64,000 nt of DNA, taken from the NCBI RefSeq assembly GCF_024166365.1, contig NC_064831.1, positions 53,755,768 to 53,819,767 on the forward strand, read 5' to 3'. Position numbers and translations under genes: made by a program. Source of the DNA: Elephas maximus indicus. Its lineage: Eukaryota; Chordata; Mammalia; Proboscidea; Elephantidae. The notes beneath the pieces are model-generated. The model saw nothing but the letters and a program-made list of their open reading frames with translations, had not been told where the DNA came from and did not search any database. Positions within the stretch are counted from its first letter, which is position 1. Each line of letters starts with the position of its first letter. Of the stretch, positions 48,701-55,191 are shown piece by piece.

Positions 48701-49896
48701 ACAGGGCAGGCTGCAGCCCAGGGCCAGACAAAAAGTACCAAACCAAATTGTTCACAGCATACCAGGAAATATCAATCAACCTGGATAAAAGTAACAAACT
48801 CTCTGGGGTAGAAAACCAGGACAAAGGTAACTCCTCAGAGGAAAAATCTTTCAGGTTCTTTTTCCAAAGAGCCAAGGCAAAAGGCCACATAAAGGAACTC
48901 ATTTCACCACACCCACCTTTTCTGAGTTTTTCCTCCATTAACATAAACTCACTCCCTCTTAAGTTTCCTATCTGATCTTTCCAGTTGCTGTTGTCAGTTT
49001 GATCCTGTATAGCTAGATCTTAAAAGAGCACAATGCTCAAGGCAGACATTCTTTACTAGTTAAGCCAAACTATTGTTTGGTTTTAAGAAGACTTCAGGGA
49101 ATATTTTTGGTTTAAGGTTTAAAGATTATCTTAGAGCAATGGTTTCAGGAGTTCATCCACCCTCCATGGCTCCAGAAAGCCTAGAGTCCATGAAAATTTG
49201 AAATTCTGTTCTCCATTTTCCCCCTTTTGATCAGAATTCTTCTGTGGAATCTTTGATCAAAATGTTCAGTAATGGTAGCCAGGCATCATGCAGTTCTTCT
49301 GGTCTCATGACAAAGGAGGCAGTTGTTCTCATGGAGGCAGCTGGCCACACATTCCATTTCCTCCTCCTATTCCCAACTCTGATTCTTCCTCTATTGCTCC
49401 AGGTGAATAGACACCAATTCTTGTACTTCGAGTGGCTGCTTGCAAGCTTTTAAGACCTGAGGCACTATGCAACAAACTAGGAAGTAGAACAGAGCCACTA
49501 AACATGGTATTAGGCCAATTAACTGTGAAACCGTGACCCTAAACCTTCCATGAGGTGTTTGGTTGTATGTAAGCAGCTCCATCTTTAACAGAGTCTCTAA
49601 GATTTATTCTTTAATTATAGTGCTTATTAAATTCTATTATATATCTGACAGATTATATGGTTTCACAGATCCTTTTGTGATTTCTGTAGTCTTTTTTTTC
49701 TTCCTTTAATCTTTTGCCTTTTCTTTACAGGGTCGGCTCGGGGCATTACACAGCATTTGCAACTCATGAAGGTCGCTGGTTCCATTTCAATGACAGTACT
49801 GTAACACTGACTGATGAAGAGACCGTGCTGAAGGCAAAGGCCTACATCCTTTTTTATGTGGAACGTCAGGCCAAAGCCGGATCCGATAAACTTTAA
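12700..49896 (+). CDS. USP3: USP3, ubiquitin-specific protease 3 (exons 4-15, residues 96-520; 5' part outside window)
   Basis: Twelve exons with GT-AG borders join in phase into 425 codons plus stop, equal to residues 96-520 of the 520-residue mammalian protein as I remember it. USP3 is a nuclear cysteine protease (peptidase family C19) that removes ubiquitin from histones H2A and H2B and acts in S-phase progression and the DNA damage response. Seen here: the Cys box with catalytic Cys168 (exon 6), the His box with His471 (exon 15), a following FND motif (Asp487), and two CxxC pairs of the finger subdomain (Cys324/327 and Cys385/388). The ZnF-UBP domain (about residues 1-120) is mostly upstream of the window; only its end is in exon 4. 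No frameshift or stop was found, so the gene looks intact. Exon numbers assume three upstream coding exons, as in human. Confidence 0.97.
12895..13435 (-). mobile_element. L1 3' UTR, antisense
   Basis: GTGTACAGTTCAGTGACATTA ... TTCTAGATATTTCATATAAG ... CAGTGGCTGCACCATTTTAC is the well-known antisense L1M 3' UTR. Confidence 0.85.
14588..14655. repeat. 36-bp tandem duplication
   Basis: A 32-nt segment starting GTGAATATCTTAC (14,588-14,619) is repeated exactly at 14,624-14,655, with a 4-nt spacer. Confidence 0.95.
14792..15440 (-). mobile_element. Solo LTR, same MaLR/ERVL-like family, antisense
   Basis: Reads TGTCTTGGTTACCTAGTGCTGCTATAAC at the left and ends near CAGTCCCTGATATGCA, the reverse complement of the other copies. 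It has an internal imperfect 17-bp triplication (GGGTGTGACTTGAGTAA) at about 15,169-15,214. Confidence 0.75.
15693..15905. mobile_element. MER5A-type hAT MITE
   Basis: Matches the known pattern GATGGAAATGTTCTGTAATCTGTG ... GTCACATGTAGCTGTGAGCACTTG ... CACGTGGCTACTG in order. Diverged; an ancient placental-mammal repeat. Confidence 0.75.
17064..17145 (+). CDS. USP3: USP3 exon 5 (residues 124-150, linker)
   Basis: The first base completes Asn123, followed by [17 protein letters not shown] and SKLLKVN. This is the basic linker between the ZnF-UBP and protease domains. The HRKRK cluster could serve as a nuclear localisation signal (inference). Compared with my memory of human USP3, HKKRK reads HRKRK and ENSTLN reads ENSSLN, as expected for a loosely constrained linker. 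The acceptor is TTTTAATAG, with a weak pyrimidine tract, and the donor is AAT/GTAAGT. Confidence 0.95.
17146..18352 (+). other. USP3: USP3 intron 5
   Basis: About 1.2 kb with no repeat or motif that I can name. Confidence 0.85.
18353..18435 (+). CDS. USP3: USP3 exon 6 (residues 151-177, catalytic Cys box)
   Basis: Reads [18 protein letters not shown] then [27 protein letters not shown] is the diagnostic Cys box of the USP family; counting from the exon phases puts the nucleophile at Cys168, the reported active-site position. Asn163 and Gln175 are the usual companions near the oxyanion hole. The exon ends with two bases of Ser178 before GTAACA. Confidence 0.98.
18454..18655. mobile_element. 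MIR
   Basis: GTTCAGATCCTGTCTCTGCCACTTAC with the following GTTTCCTCATCAGTAAAA core is the classical MIR pattern. Confidence 0.85.
18693..18922. mobile_element. hAT-type MITE (CAGGGGTC ... GCC(C)CTG ends)
   Basis: Begins CAGGGGTCAGGAAACATTTTCTGTAAAAAGCC and ends GGGCTGCAGTTTGCCAACGCCTGG, the familiar inverted-end MITE of placental genomes. I am not certain of its MER number. Confidence 0.65.
19258..19412 (-). mobile_element. AfroSINE
   Basis: Reverse copy: GAGTCGATTCCGACTCATAGC ... ACCACCAGGGTTTCC. Confidence 0.9.
19794..19907 (+). CDS. USP3: USP3 exon 7 (residues 179-215)
   Basis: The first base completes Ser178, then [37 protein letters not shown] and two bases of Val216. It encodes the helical thumb region after the Cys box plus a basic loop. 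The acceptor is AAAATAG and the donor GT/GTGAGT. Confidence 0.96.
19908..22740 (+). other. USP3: USP3 intron 7
   Basis: Contains one AfroSINE (20,181-20,347). The segment 20,500-22,500 has no feature I can name; 21,730-22,010 has the look of an old degraded repeat. Confidence 0.85.
20181..20347 (+). mobile_element. AfroSINE
   Basis: GGAGACCTGGTGGCGTAGTGG head and ATGAGTCGGAATCGACTC tail; B box altered to GTTCCAATCT. Confidence 0.9.
22741..22854 (+). CDS. USP3: USP3 exon 8 (residues 217-253)
   Basis: Reads [37 protein letters not shown] and two bases of Arg254. This is the SPESLF-VVWKIMP-F block of the USP thumb. At residue 234 a CCG proline replaces the glutamine I remember in human (GSQTAF). 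The acceptor TCTTTTCCAG is strong and the donor is AG/GTAAGT. Confidence 0.96.
23532..24023 (+). mobile_element. Solo LTR, same MaLR/ERVL-like family
   Basis: TGTTATGGATTGAATTGTG at the left, then a GAAGCTCCTGGTCCAG block and TTTCTCTTTGTGAAAGCCAT shared with the copy at 6.8 kb. No internal retroviral genes adjoin it. Confidence 0.75.
24487..24870. mobile_element. MIR/L2-like remnant interrupted by a SINE
   Basis: TTTATTGAATGCCTACTATGTGCCAAGCACT on the left and CAAAACTGAGACTCAGGGAAG on the right; the AfroSINE splits them. Confidence 0.7.
24549..24699 (+). mobile_element. AfroSINE with 15-bp TSD
   Basis: Inserted in an old MIR/L2-like remnant; TATATCTGATCTTCA is repeated exactly at 24,534-24,548 and 24,700-24,714. 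Confidence 0.93.
25533..25570 (+). mobile_element. AfroSINE tail fragment
   Basis: Only the tail TGAGTCGGAATCGACTCGACGG remains. Confidence 0.75.
26242..27023 (+). mobile_element. Lineage-abundant L1-like retroelement with poly(A) and TSD
   Basis: Flanked by 15-bp direct repeats differing at one base (26,227-26,241 and 27,024-27,038, TAAATAGCTTCTTCA form) and ending in a poly(A) run. The body matches the segment at 8.7 kb. An AfroSINE sits inside it. Confidence 0.7.
26576..26752 (+). mobile_element. AfroSINE nested in L1-like element
   Basis: Flanked by TATAAGACAA (26,566-26,575 and 26,753-26,762). Confidence 0.92.
29548..29694 (+). CDS. USP3: USP3 exon 9 (residues 255-302, QQQDAHEF motif)
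   Basis: Reads [48 protein letters not shown] and two bases of Ile303. QQQDAHEF is the conserved USP QDA(H/Q)EF box that packs beside the active site. The acceptor is TGTTTTAAG and the donor AT/GTAAGA. Confidence 0.98.
29908..30108 (+). mobile_element. AfroSINE, GTCCCTGGGT subfamily
   Basis: GAAGTCCCTGGGTGGCACAG head, CCACCCAGAGGCACC middle; diverged tail. Confidence 0.85.
30671..30876 (-). mobile_element. AfroSINE, long form
   Basis: Reverse; includes AATCTTTACAGAAGCAGACTGCC and GGTTAGCAGCC. Confidence 0.88.
31213..31398 (-). mobile_element. AfroSINE, long form
   Basis: Reverse; AATCTTTACGGAAGCAGACTGCC and ACCACCAGGGCTCC. Confidence 0.88.
31784..31991 (+). mobile_element. AfroSINE, GTCCCTGGGT subfamily, with 9-bp TSD
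   Basis: Flanked by CAGCATAAG (31,775-31,783 and 31,992-32,000). Confidence 0.92.
32775..32960. mobile_element. MIR
   Basis: AAGTTACTTACCTTTTGGGCCTCAGCTTCC then GGAGCCTGGCACGTAGGAAGTGC. Confidence 0.8.
33160..33292. mobile_element. MIR/L2-like fragment
   Basis: AAAAGCACTTTGCATG ... CCTATTTTACAGACGTGAAG. Confidence 0.65.
33333..33540. mobile_element. MITE-like DNA element with TA-flanked terminal inverted repeats
   Basis: Ends are TACCGTATTTTTT (33,333-33,345) and TAAAAATACGGTA (33,528-33,540), perfect inverted complements over 12 nt. If the outer TA is the duplicated target, it fits a Tc1/mariner-type non-autonomous element of about 204 bp. No coding capacity. Confidence 0.7.
33935..34110 (+). 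mobile_element. LTR fragment, a second family
   Basis: ATTAAGGTTATGTGTCAACGTG ... GGGCCATGATTCTCAGTGG ... TTTTGTGATCTGATG resembles the 5' part of another mammalian LTR. Truncated. Confidence 0.45.
34492..34598 (+). CDS. USP3: USP3 exon 10 (residues 304-338, first zinc-finger CxxC)
   Basis: Reads [35 protein letters not shown] plus the first base of Asp339. Cys324 and Cys327 form the first CxxC pair of the zinc-binding fingers subdomain. The only difference from my memory of human is Val for Ile at 317. The acceptor is TTTTCTTTAG and the donor G/GTAAGA. Confidence 0.97.
34773..34853 (+). CDS. USP3: USP3 exon 11 (residues 340-365)
   Basis: Completes Asp339, then [26 protein letters not shown] and one base of Asp366. 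LSLDIP is the USP block that follows the first half of the fingers. It lies only 174 bp after exon 10. Asn350 stands where I remember Ser in human. The donor is G/GTAAAG. Confidence 0.96.
35717..35908. mobile_element. MER5A-type hAT MITE
   Basis: GAACTGCACTGTCCAGTAG, CACATGTGGCTATTAG, TATTGGACGGCACAGATACAGAACATTTCC and GAAAGTTCTGTTC occur in the MER5A order. Confidence 0.8.
36514..36556 (-). mobile_element. AfroSINE tail fragment
   Basis: ATTCCGACTCATGGTGACCC only. Confidence 0.7.
37165..37390 (-). mobile_element. L1 3' fragment, antisense
   Basis: TTTATTGTGGTAAAGTATATG ... TTAAGTGTACAATTCAGCG ... GTGCAGTCATCACCACC is antisense L1M sequence. Confidence 0.75.
37408..37527 (-). mobile_element. 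AfroSINE, 3' part
   Basis: CCGAGTCGATTCCAACTCAC ... AGTGGACTGCCACATCTTTCC; lacks the tRNA head. Confidence 0.85.
37790..40135 (+). mobile_element. Decayed L1 ORF2/3' remnant, sense
   Basis: CTAAATAGAATATTAACAAGG, GATCAAGTAGCATTTATTCC and GCAAGGATGATTTAATATTAG are the L1 reverse-transcriptase region. Later parts include AACCTAAGTGCTCATCAGTAG from the 3' side. It is interrupted by an unidentified insert (about 38,065-38,430) and a SINE. No open frame remains. Confidence 0.75.
39800..39989 (+). mobile_element. AfroSINE in L1 remnant
   Basis: GTGGCAGTCTGCTTCCGTAAAG middle and CATGAGTCAGAATCAACTTG tail; diverged head. Confidence 0.85.
40160..40487. repeat. 41-bp minisatellite, 8 units
   Basis: CTGCGC (once CGGCGC) recurs at 40160, 40201, 40242, 40283, 40324, 40365, 40406 and 40447, an exact 41-bp period. 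Units are diverged at several positions but share GCCATGCTGGTCCATC. A poly(A) run precedes the array. Open frames through it are repeat artefacts. Confidence 0.96.
40656..40806 (+). mobile_element. AfroSINE
   Basis: GGAGCCTTGGTGGCGCAGTGG head, GGGTCGCTCTGAGTCC tail. Confidence 0.88.
41319..41651 (-). mobile_element. AfroSINE (outer), interrupted by another SINE
   Basis: Reverse copy: GCGAGTCCATTCCGACTCATAG before, and AATCTTTACAGAGCAGATTGCC to GCTGCCAGGGC after, an internal insertion. Confidence 0.85.
41407..41545 (+). mobile_element. AfroSINE (inner), 5'-truncated
   Basis: Begins at AGCTGCTAACCAAAGG, lacking the first 25 or so bases, and ends GGGTTTG plus a T-run. It sits inside the outer reverse copy. 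Confidence 0.85.
41760..41951 (+). mobile_element. AfroSINE, diverged
   Basis: GAGCCCTGGTTGCATGGTGAG head, GTGAGTCAGAATCAACTTGG tail. Confidence 0.82.
42041..42197 (+). mobile_element. AfroSINE
   Basis: GAGCCCTGGTGGTGAAGTGG head, B box GTTCGAATCT, tail ATGAGTCAGAATCAGCTC. Confidence 0.9.
42829..43912. repeat. 29-bp minisatellite in USP3 intron 11
   Basis: The GGCCACAGAG landmark recurs with exact 29-bp spacing from 42,980 to 43,705, giving 26 consecutive units that look identical by eye. Irregular 16-28 bp variants flank both ends. One strand is almost all purine with G-runs (GGAGGAGGACAGGAAGGGGG), giving strong strand asymmetry and G-quadruplex/triplex potential. Because 29 is not a multiple of 3 and the unit has no stop in any phase, open frames of over 400 codons appear on both strands. 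They are not genes. Confidence 0.97.
44330..44592. repeat. About 68-bp tandem repeat, roughly 4 units
   Basis: The pattern GTCTTCCCCAC ... GTGGTCTCTGTGTGGC ... TGTGTGGCCCGGGCAGA recurs every 67-70 bp, with a first and last partial unit. It begins 420 bp after the 29-bp array. Confidence 0.85.
45764..45893. mobile_element. hAT-type MITE, partial
   Basis: GTCTCTGTCGCAGCTACTCCACTCTGC ... ACTTTATTCACAAA ... CATAGTTCACCAACCCCTAG is the 3' part of the same MITE type as the copy at 18.7 kb. Confidence 0.65.
46215..46430. mobile_element. MIR/L2-like fragment
   Basis: CAGGCACGATGCCAGATG ... TCTCCACTTTGCAACTGAG ... ACGTAGCTAATAAACC, about 70 bp before exon 12. Confidence 0.65.
46499..46617 (+). CDS. 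USP3: USP3 exon 12 (residues 367-405, second zinc-finger CxxC)
   Basis: Completes Asp366, then [39 protein letters not shown]. Cys385 and Cys388 are the second CxxC pair, which completes the zinc site with Cys324/327. The exon ends on a codon border before GTAAGT. It follows the 11.6 kb intron that carries three minisatellites. Confidence 0.97.
46786..46947 (-). mobile_element. AfroSINE with 12-bp TSD
   Basis: Between exact TCAAGAAACTAA repeats (46,774-46,785 and 46,948-46,959), about 120 bp before exon 13. Confidence 0.94.
47068..47181 (+). CDS. USP3: USP3 exon 13 (residues 406-443)
   Basis: Exactly 38 codons: [46 protein letters not shown] is the conserved USP strand in the palm, and FPL-GLDM is the usual following block. 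The acceptor is CGTTCCCCAG and the donor GAG/GTGAGG. It is a phase 0 exon. Confidence 0.97.
47333..47400 (+). CDS. USP3: USP3 exon 14 (residues 444-465)
   Basis: Reads [22 protein letters not shown] plus two bases of Gly466. [11 protein letters not shown] leads into the catalytic His box. One Asn (PENC) replaces the Ser I remember in human (PESC). The acceptor is GTTCTGTAG and the donor GG/GTGAGT. Confidence 0.96.
47520..47640 (-). mobile_element. L1-like fragment, antisense
   Basis: AATATACACAGCAGAACATACACC ... CATGTAAAATCCAGTGACATTG resembles antisense L1 3' sequence behind a poly(T) run. Confidence 0.55.
48019..48290. repeat. 25-bp minisatellite in USP3 intron 14
   Basis: AGGCTCCTCTCGGC-CCCCCGGGAC units recur at exactly 25 bp from 48,096 to 48,271, with three looser copies before (from 48,019). 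Each core unit contains CCCGGG. It sits inside a CT-rich, LTR-like segment. Confidence 0.93.
48586..48666. repeat. 27-bp imperfect triplication carrying octamer-like motifs
   Basis: Three units of AGTAGGC(C/T)A(T/C)AGACACTT-like sequence, each ending in an ATTTGCAT-like octamer (two perfect ATTTGCAT, one ATTTGTAT). Two CCAAT motifs follow at 48,673 and 48,695. This resembles an enhancer block in a retroviral LTR. Confidence 0.6.
49190..49600. mobile_element. Lineage-abundant L1-like segment
   Basis: TCTGTGGAATCTTTGATCAAAATG ... CAAGCTTTTAAGACC ... GGCCAATTAACTG are blocks I remember as highly repeated in elephant DNA. It ends about 130 bp before exon 15. Confidence 0.45.
49731..49896 (+). 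CDS. USP3: USP3 exon 15, last coding exon (residues 467-520 and stop)
   Basis: Completes Gly466, then [21 protein letters not shown], containing catalytic His471 and the FND aspartate (487), ending [21 protein letters not shown] and TAA at 49,894-49,896. The tail AKAGSDKL is the known USP3 C-terminus. Differences from my memory of human: HYTAF for HYTAY, TVLKAK for TVVKAK and VERQ for VEHQ. The acceptor is preceded by a long pyrimidine-rich tract. Confidence 0.98.
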
Positions 49897-50540
49897 TACC
49901 TCCTCTAAATCGTTATTCGTCAACTATACCGGACAGACATTTCCAATTTTCCATAAATACTTGATCCAAGATTTAATTTCATTATGCACTTTTCAGTTTC
50001 CTACTTCGGGTTTAGTTTTATTTTGTCAATGGTAGTGACTTACTGAACATGGGCACCAACTAATTTTTTTTTTTTAGTTCTACCAGAAAACCTCAGCAGA
50101 TGTTTTGATTTGCTGCTTTTAGTTGTAATAATTCAATTTTTATATGTAGTTTCAAGAACTTAGTTCTGTTTGACTTTTTTATATTCATGTTTTCAGTTCT
50201 CACTCTGAGGCACATTTACATCAATGCTTTTGTTACTCTCACATGCAGAAAGCAAGATACGTTCCTGATTGTGAAGAGAACACAACTGCCTGCCGCCTTG
50301 TCATGGCTGTGATGGAGATCAGGTTGACTCTAAATCAGAGGGTCATGTGTGCACATCATGTGTGGCCCACGAGATTTCACAGTGGCTGTTCAGTAGTCAT
50401 TCCTCTTGCCTGTAACAGAGAACTGAGAGGGCATATCGTTAAGTAGACCAGGTAGCTGCTGCTCTCGGTGTCTCTCAAGGCTGCTATCCTTTAGCACTAA
50501 CTAAATAAATTTGGTTCAGTTGTACCTGTACTGTAAATTC
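49897..50540 (+). other. USP3: USP3 3' UTR, proximal form
   Basis: Repeat-poor, AT-rich sequence follows the stop and runs to a canonical AATAAA at 50,504-50,509. A GT-rich stretch (about 50,548-50,580) follows, as expected downstream of a cleavage site. The UTR would be about 640 nt. Its end is inferred from these two signals only. Confidence 0.65.
50504..50509 (+). terminator. USP3: USP3 proximal poly(A) signal AATAAA
   Basis: AATAAA lies 608 nt after the stop codon, with a GT-rich downstream element about 40 nt later. This is the classical arrangement for 3' end formation. Confidence 0.6.
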
Positions 50541-51157
50541 AAGAATTACTCTATTTGTTGGGGTTTTTGGTTTGGGGGTATTCTTTTTTTTTTAAACGGG
50601 AAAGATAGGATGAGAGTACAGAAAAGTCCTAAATAGATCAAATTCATTTAATGTTTAAATGATCTGTGACTCAGCTACACAGTAGTGTTATCCAGAGACG
50701 GAAAATTGTGATGGCTCTTTGCCTTTTTGGATCAGCGCCTAATTGCCCCATTAGTTGTAGCACCGGGAATAATTGCAGGTCCACTTGAGTCTTACTTGGT
50801 GCTCAGCCATCTGAGGTTGAGATGCTAACCTCACGTACACCTCAGGTGGTCACTGTGGAGCCGCTTCTTGGAAGGAAAGCAGAGTCTTTGCTACTTTGGG
50901 TTTTAACAACTGTCATTGGCCTATCTTGAGAGCAGAGCAAGTTGAAAATATTCTCACTTGGAACAAGTAGAGTTTCTATTTTTGAGTTCAGTAGTCTTTG
51001 CTTTAAAATGTGTTTTCAAGAAAAATAGGTACAAACCCTATTTAGATTTAACTCAATTTGAAATTTGGAACAGAAATTCCATTTAAAGAAGCTCACTGTG
51101 ATTTCTGTAGGTGTCCTAAGGCATTCTGTTGATTTGGGCGTAGTTGTGGCATTATTT

Positions 51158-51361
51158 AGGAGCCTGGTGGTGCAGTGGTTAAAGCACTTGGCTGCTAACC
51201 AAAAGGTAGGCAGTTTAAACCCACCAGGCGCTCCACAGGAGAAAGATGTGGCAGTCTGCTTCCATAAAAATGTATAGCTATGGAAACCCTATGGGGCAGT
51301 TCTGCTCTGTCCTGTAGGGTCACCGTGAATCAGAACTGACTCGAGGATAGTGGGTGTGCTT
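51158..51361 (+). mobile_element. AfroSINE, long form
   Basis: Approximate TSD (TGGCATTATT/TGGCATTACT) flanks a copy with GTGGCAGTCTGCTTCC. Confidence 0.9.
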
Positions 51362-51764
51362 TGGTGGCATTACTTGGCAATTAGAGAGTAGGATTTCTGA
51401 AATCGGCATAGGCCCACCTACCATTTTCACGTTCATCTCTTGCCTGAATCGTTGTTTTTCTCCTCCTCAGTCCTCTACAAGCTGTTACGAGGGACAGAAT
51501 GAGCTTCCTGTTAAGCAAGCCAGCCAACCAGACTTCTTGGTAATCTTGTTGTTTCTATTATAGGAAGAAACGGTCAAGATCTCTTAATTGTATGAATGTA
51601 GAAGAAGGTCAGGGTCCCTGGTGGTCTCTGCCTGGCTCAGCTGTCTGATGGTGCAGGAGCAGATGTGGCTCTTGCCACTGGCTGGGTGATCCCACACCTT
51701 TCTCAGAGCAGAACACACCTGCTAGATGAACGGTTAAGGTACCAAGCAGAAAATTGCAATTCAG

Positions 51765-51945
51765 CCTAAAACTGCACCGTCCCACACAGTAGCTGCTAGC
51801 CACGTGTGACTACTTCAACTAAAAAATTCCCGTTCCTCAGTCACAATAGCCGTATCCCAGGTGTTTAGTGGCACACGGGGCACTGAACAGTGTAGGTCGG
51901 GAATGTTCCCTTCATCACAGAGTGCTCCTGGACAGCACTTGTCTA
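51765..51945. mobile_element. MER5A-type hAT MITE
   Basis: AACTGCACCGTCCCACACAGTAGCTGCTAGCCACGTGTG and GGGAATGTTCCCTTCATCAC-AGTGCTCCTGGACAGCAC follow the MER5A pattern, diverged. Confidence 0.65.
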
Positions 51946-53427
51946 CACTGTCACTAGAGTTTCGGTCTAACAACTTGGAAACAAAGGGTCCTCGGAGATA
52001 ATTAAGAGAGAAACATGTATTTAAAGTAGTTGCTAAATATGAAATTATGATATTTGACTTTTTTACGTGCAAAAATGGCAGTTTGGCATGATATGATCTA
52101 CCATATCAGTATATTAATACCATGTCTAAGTGAACCTGCAACATGAGTCTCCTCTGACCTTGCTAAATATCTCCTGTGACTCTGGGCTCATTTGTTTAGG
52201 AGGTGGACAGCTGTATCTCTCACTAATCTCTCCGGGTGGGCAGCTCTTAGGATGATAAGTACTTGGGCAGTGTTCATTCTGGTGAAGAAAATCTCTTTTT
52301 ATACCAAGTGGAACTTGGCAACAGGCTGGGCTGCTTTGTTGGGAAAGGAGTCTGCCAGGCAGCACCACTGGCCTAAGAGATGAACACGTCTCCTCTTTGA
52401 ATTTGTGTAGATTTTGATTGCTTGACTTGACTTCAGCAAAAATGTCTGGATGCTGTAATGAAGGCTCTTTGGAAAAGTGACTGGATCCATTTGAGTTGTG
52501 CACTTGAACACCAGTGATGTAAACGTGCCTATTTGTATTTTAGAAATTTGACTGTGTAGCCTTACCACACCTACGTTAAAAGCAGATCTTTTTGTTCTCT
52601 TCAGGGATTTCCCCTGGTGCCATGTTGTCTCTAGCATGGATGTGGCTTCTCACTCAGAGAGCCGCTGTTGAGGCAGGGCCTCACGCCGAGTCACGTGGCT
52701 CCTTGGAACAAGAAAACTTTCTTAGAATTCCTCCCACACGGGTGGGTGACAGAAACAGTTTGTGGCAACACAAATCTCTCTCCATGGTGGAGAAACCTTC
52801 GCGTATCCACTGTATTCTGCTCAGTGCATAGTGATGATAAATGTAATAGAATTAAACCAGGGAAGTGTACTGGCCCCGGGGAAGTGTTCACTGGGTATCC
52901 CACCTGTGGAACCTACTCAGCAGCCTGGTTTCTGGGGCTCGGGGAGTATTTATTTCTTAAAGCCAAGCCTCTCCTTTCATTGGTTTAGTGTACATAGTCT
53001 CTTTAGGTATACTTACCCCACCCCAGCCTCCACCATGCCCTACATCCTCTCACGTGCCCCTGTTGCTGACGTGGCCCCAGAAAGGCTCAGGCGTGAAGTC
53101 CGTGCCAGCAGCCTGTCATGTACCCTGGTGACTGGGGTGCAGCCACGGAACACCTGCAGCACCGGCAGGAGAAGTGGGTGCGTGGCGGTGTCCTGCTGTG
53201 GTCCCAGGTCGTTGCATCTCGTCACTGGGCATGGCACCCTTCCCGAGTCTGAGCATGATGGGTTCCAGACTGCCCTCCAGGAGCGCTGGTGTGCTGTCAT
53301 CATTTGCCATTAAAACCTAGTGTGTATGATGCTGAGGGGACTAATCGTGCAAGTGACCGATTTCATTTTAAGTTGTAATCACATCCTTTTTATGCTTCAC
53401 CGACTTGAACTGTTTATGGAAAGTATC

Positions 53428-53433
53428 ATTAAA
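53428..53433 (+). terminator. USP3: Candidate distal poly(A) signal ATTAAA for USP3
   Basis: ATTAAA is followed by a GT/TCT-rich stretch. Human USP3 and FBXL22 lie only a few kilobases apart, so a longer 3' UTR ending here is possible. A second ATTAAA lies at 53,309-53,314. This is inference; no transcript evidence can be seen. Confidence 0.25.
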
Positions 53434-55191
53434 GGTCTGGTCTCCTTTGACTGTTATTTCTCAACACCTTTCAGTGGATGGAGCCAAGTAAGTGATGCTG
53501 AACTTGCTCAAGCTGTGGCCTTAGAGTCCACCGCTGGGTAGCAGTTCTCACGGAGTCCCCACAATTTGGGGCTGCTGTGCCACCTGGGCCGGGACGGAGC
53601 AGCCAGGATGGGCAGGGTGACGGCTGGGAGGAGATCCTTGGGTGGCTGAGTCAGGAGCCGAATGAAATCATCCTGTCTCTCCTGTGACTATGGAGCTTAT
53701 ACAAAGGAGGTCCCCTTGCTTCAGAGCTGAATTCTGTCCTGAGGGACCAGTTTTGGGGCTCAGATCAAAGGATACTGGTTGGCTTTTAAAGTAAGACAGA
53801 TAAGTAAATGCTATTGTTAGAAATAAACAGATAAGCTTTAAGGTAAAAAGCTCCAGTATATCACCTCTCACTGGCATGACTCCCCTACAAAAAGAAACAG
53901 GACAGTGTCATTTCCACATCCCTTGTATCTCTCATTTGCCTATTCCTGTCTTCCAAAATCAAAGACAAAGGTGCCTGCAGCTCCAGTCATCCCCGTCCAG
54001 GTCCCCTGAGATGGCTGCGCTCATCAGCGGCTGTGGCTGCGGGCCAGACCCCACAGCTCAGATGGAACTGAAAAGGTCTGTGGGAACCGTTCACCTGGCT
54101 CCCCTCTCCGCCAGCATGCACTTCGCCTGGGGCCGCCCTCGTCCTCTGGGATGCTTCCTACAGCCCACCTGGAGAAGCCAAGGGTCACGGAGGTCTCGGG
54201 GTTGGGGAGCCACGATGAAGCAATGACTCCTCAGCGGGGGGCCATGATGAACGACTGTCCTGGGGAGGGCATGGTTACACTGCTCTGCCTTTTAAGGAGC
54301 TGAACAGAGCCGCCTGTTCCCGGGGTCAGGCCTCTGTTGAAAGCCACGGCTTGGAAAGGACTTGGGAGGGAAGGTGGTGAGAATAAGGCTCTTGGCTAAG
54401 CCCACCTGTGGTGCCGCAGCTTCCCTTCTGGGTGAACTACAACCAGCCAGAGCCCAAGAGGGGCTTCAGATGGCAGCTGGGAATTTGAACAATTAAAATG
54501 ATTAGCTTGCAGTATTACCAGTAGCTGGTTACCCTTTCTTTGAAAAATTCTTCCTTTTAGTTTCTTGATTTTTTTTTGTAAAAAGGCTGCCGCTTCTGTC
54601 ACACTGGTGGAGAGGGCTTCCTGGGGGCACAGGTGCGTCAGTGAGACCGGCTTCTCAGGAGGGAGCTCTGAGTAGGGCCCTCTCCTTAGCTGCATGGCAC
54701 CTTTAAAGGCAGAGCTGCCCAGGCCTGGTCACGCAGGTGGTGTTCTGGAAGAGGGTGCAGTGTAGCCACTTCACGTGCACTCTCCCACACGACGGGAAAC
54801 GCCATTACTGCTCCTTTCCGTTCCAATCAAGCGGGAGAACACACAGGTGCCCGCTGAGGTGGTGTCGGCAGGGCTGGCAGAGGAGATGCCGTCCTCATCT
54901 CATGATTGTGCTGGGGGTGCAGCCTTTGCTGTCAGAGACTCCCCACAACACCCCCTCCCCAGACCAACAATAAACAAAGCTAGGAGTTCACAGTATTTAA
55001 GGGCAGAGGCATAGGATCGGGGGTGATGCAGTATTAGAAACTGGACCCACCATCTTGTGAGACCTCTGACACTTCAGAAAGGGAAAACCTGACGGGCCGC
55101 ATCTCCAGGCAACTTGCCTGGAGGTAAGTCTGGGAGGGGGCACAGAGACCCACCAGTTTCTCTAAAAGGAACTGAAGGCAATCACAAAGAA

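Larger units (their letters stand above)
47640..48985. mobile_element. Possible LTR-retroelement segment
   Basis: A repeat-like, CT-rich stretch with octamer-bearing short repeats, CCAAT motifs and a minisatellite. It resembles a degraded LTR but I cannot name it or fix its ends. Confidence 0.3.
47401..49730 (+). other. USP3: USP3 intron 14
   Basis: Holds an antisense L1 piece (47,520-47,640), an LTR-like segment with a 25-bp minisatellite (48,019-48,290), a 27-bp octamer-bearing repeat (48,586-48,666) and a lineage-abundant L1-like segment (49,190-49,600). Confidence 0.8.

Noticed and set aside
52762..53313. 183-codon plus-strand frame between the genes
   Set aside because: No recognisable domain; it lies in intergenic or 3' UTR DNA.
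53876..54226. 116-codon plus-strand frame
   Set aside because: GC-rich intergenic DNA; composition alone can give this length, and no domain is visible.
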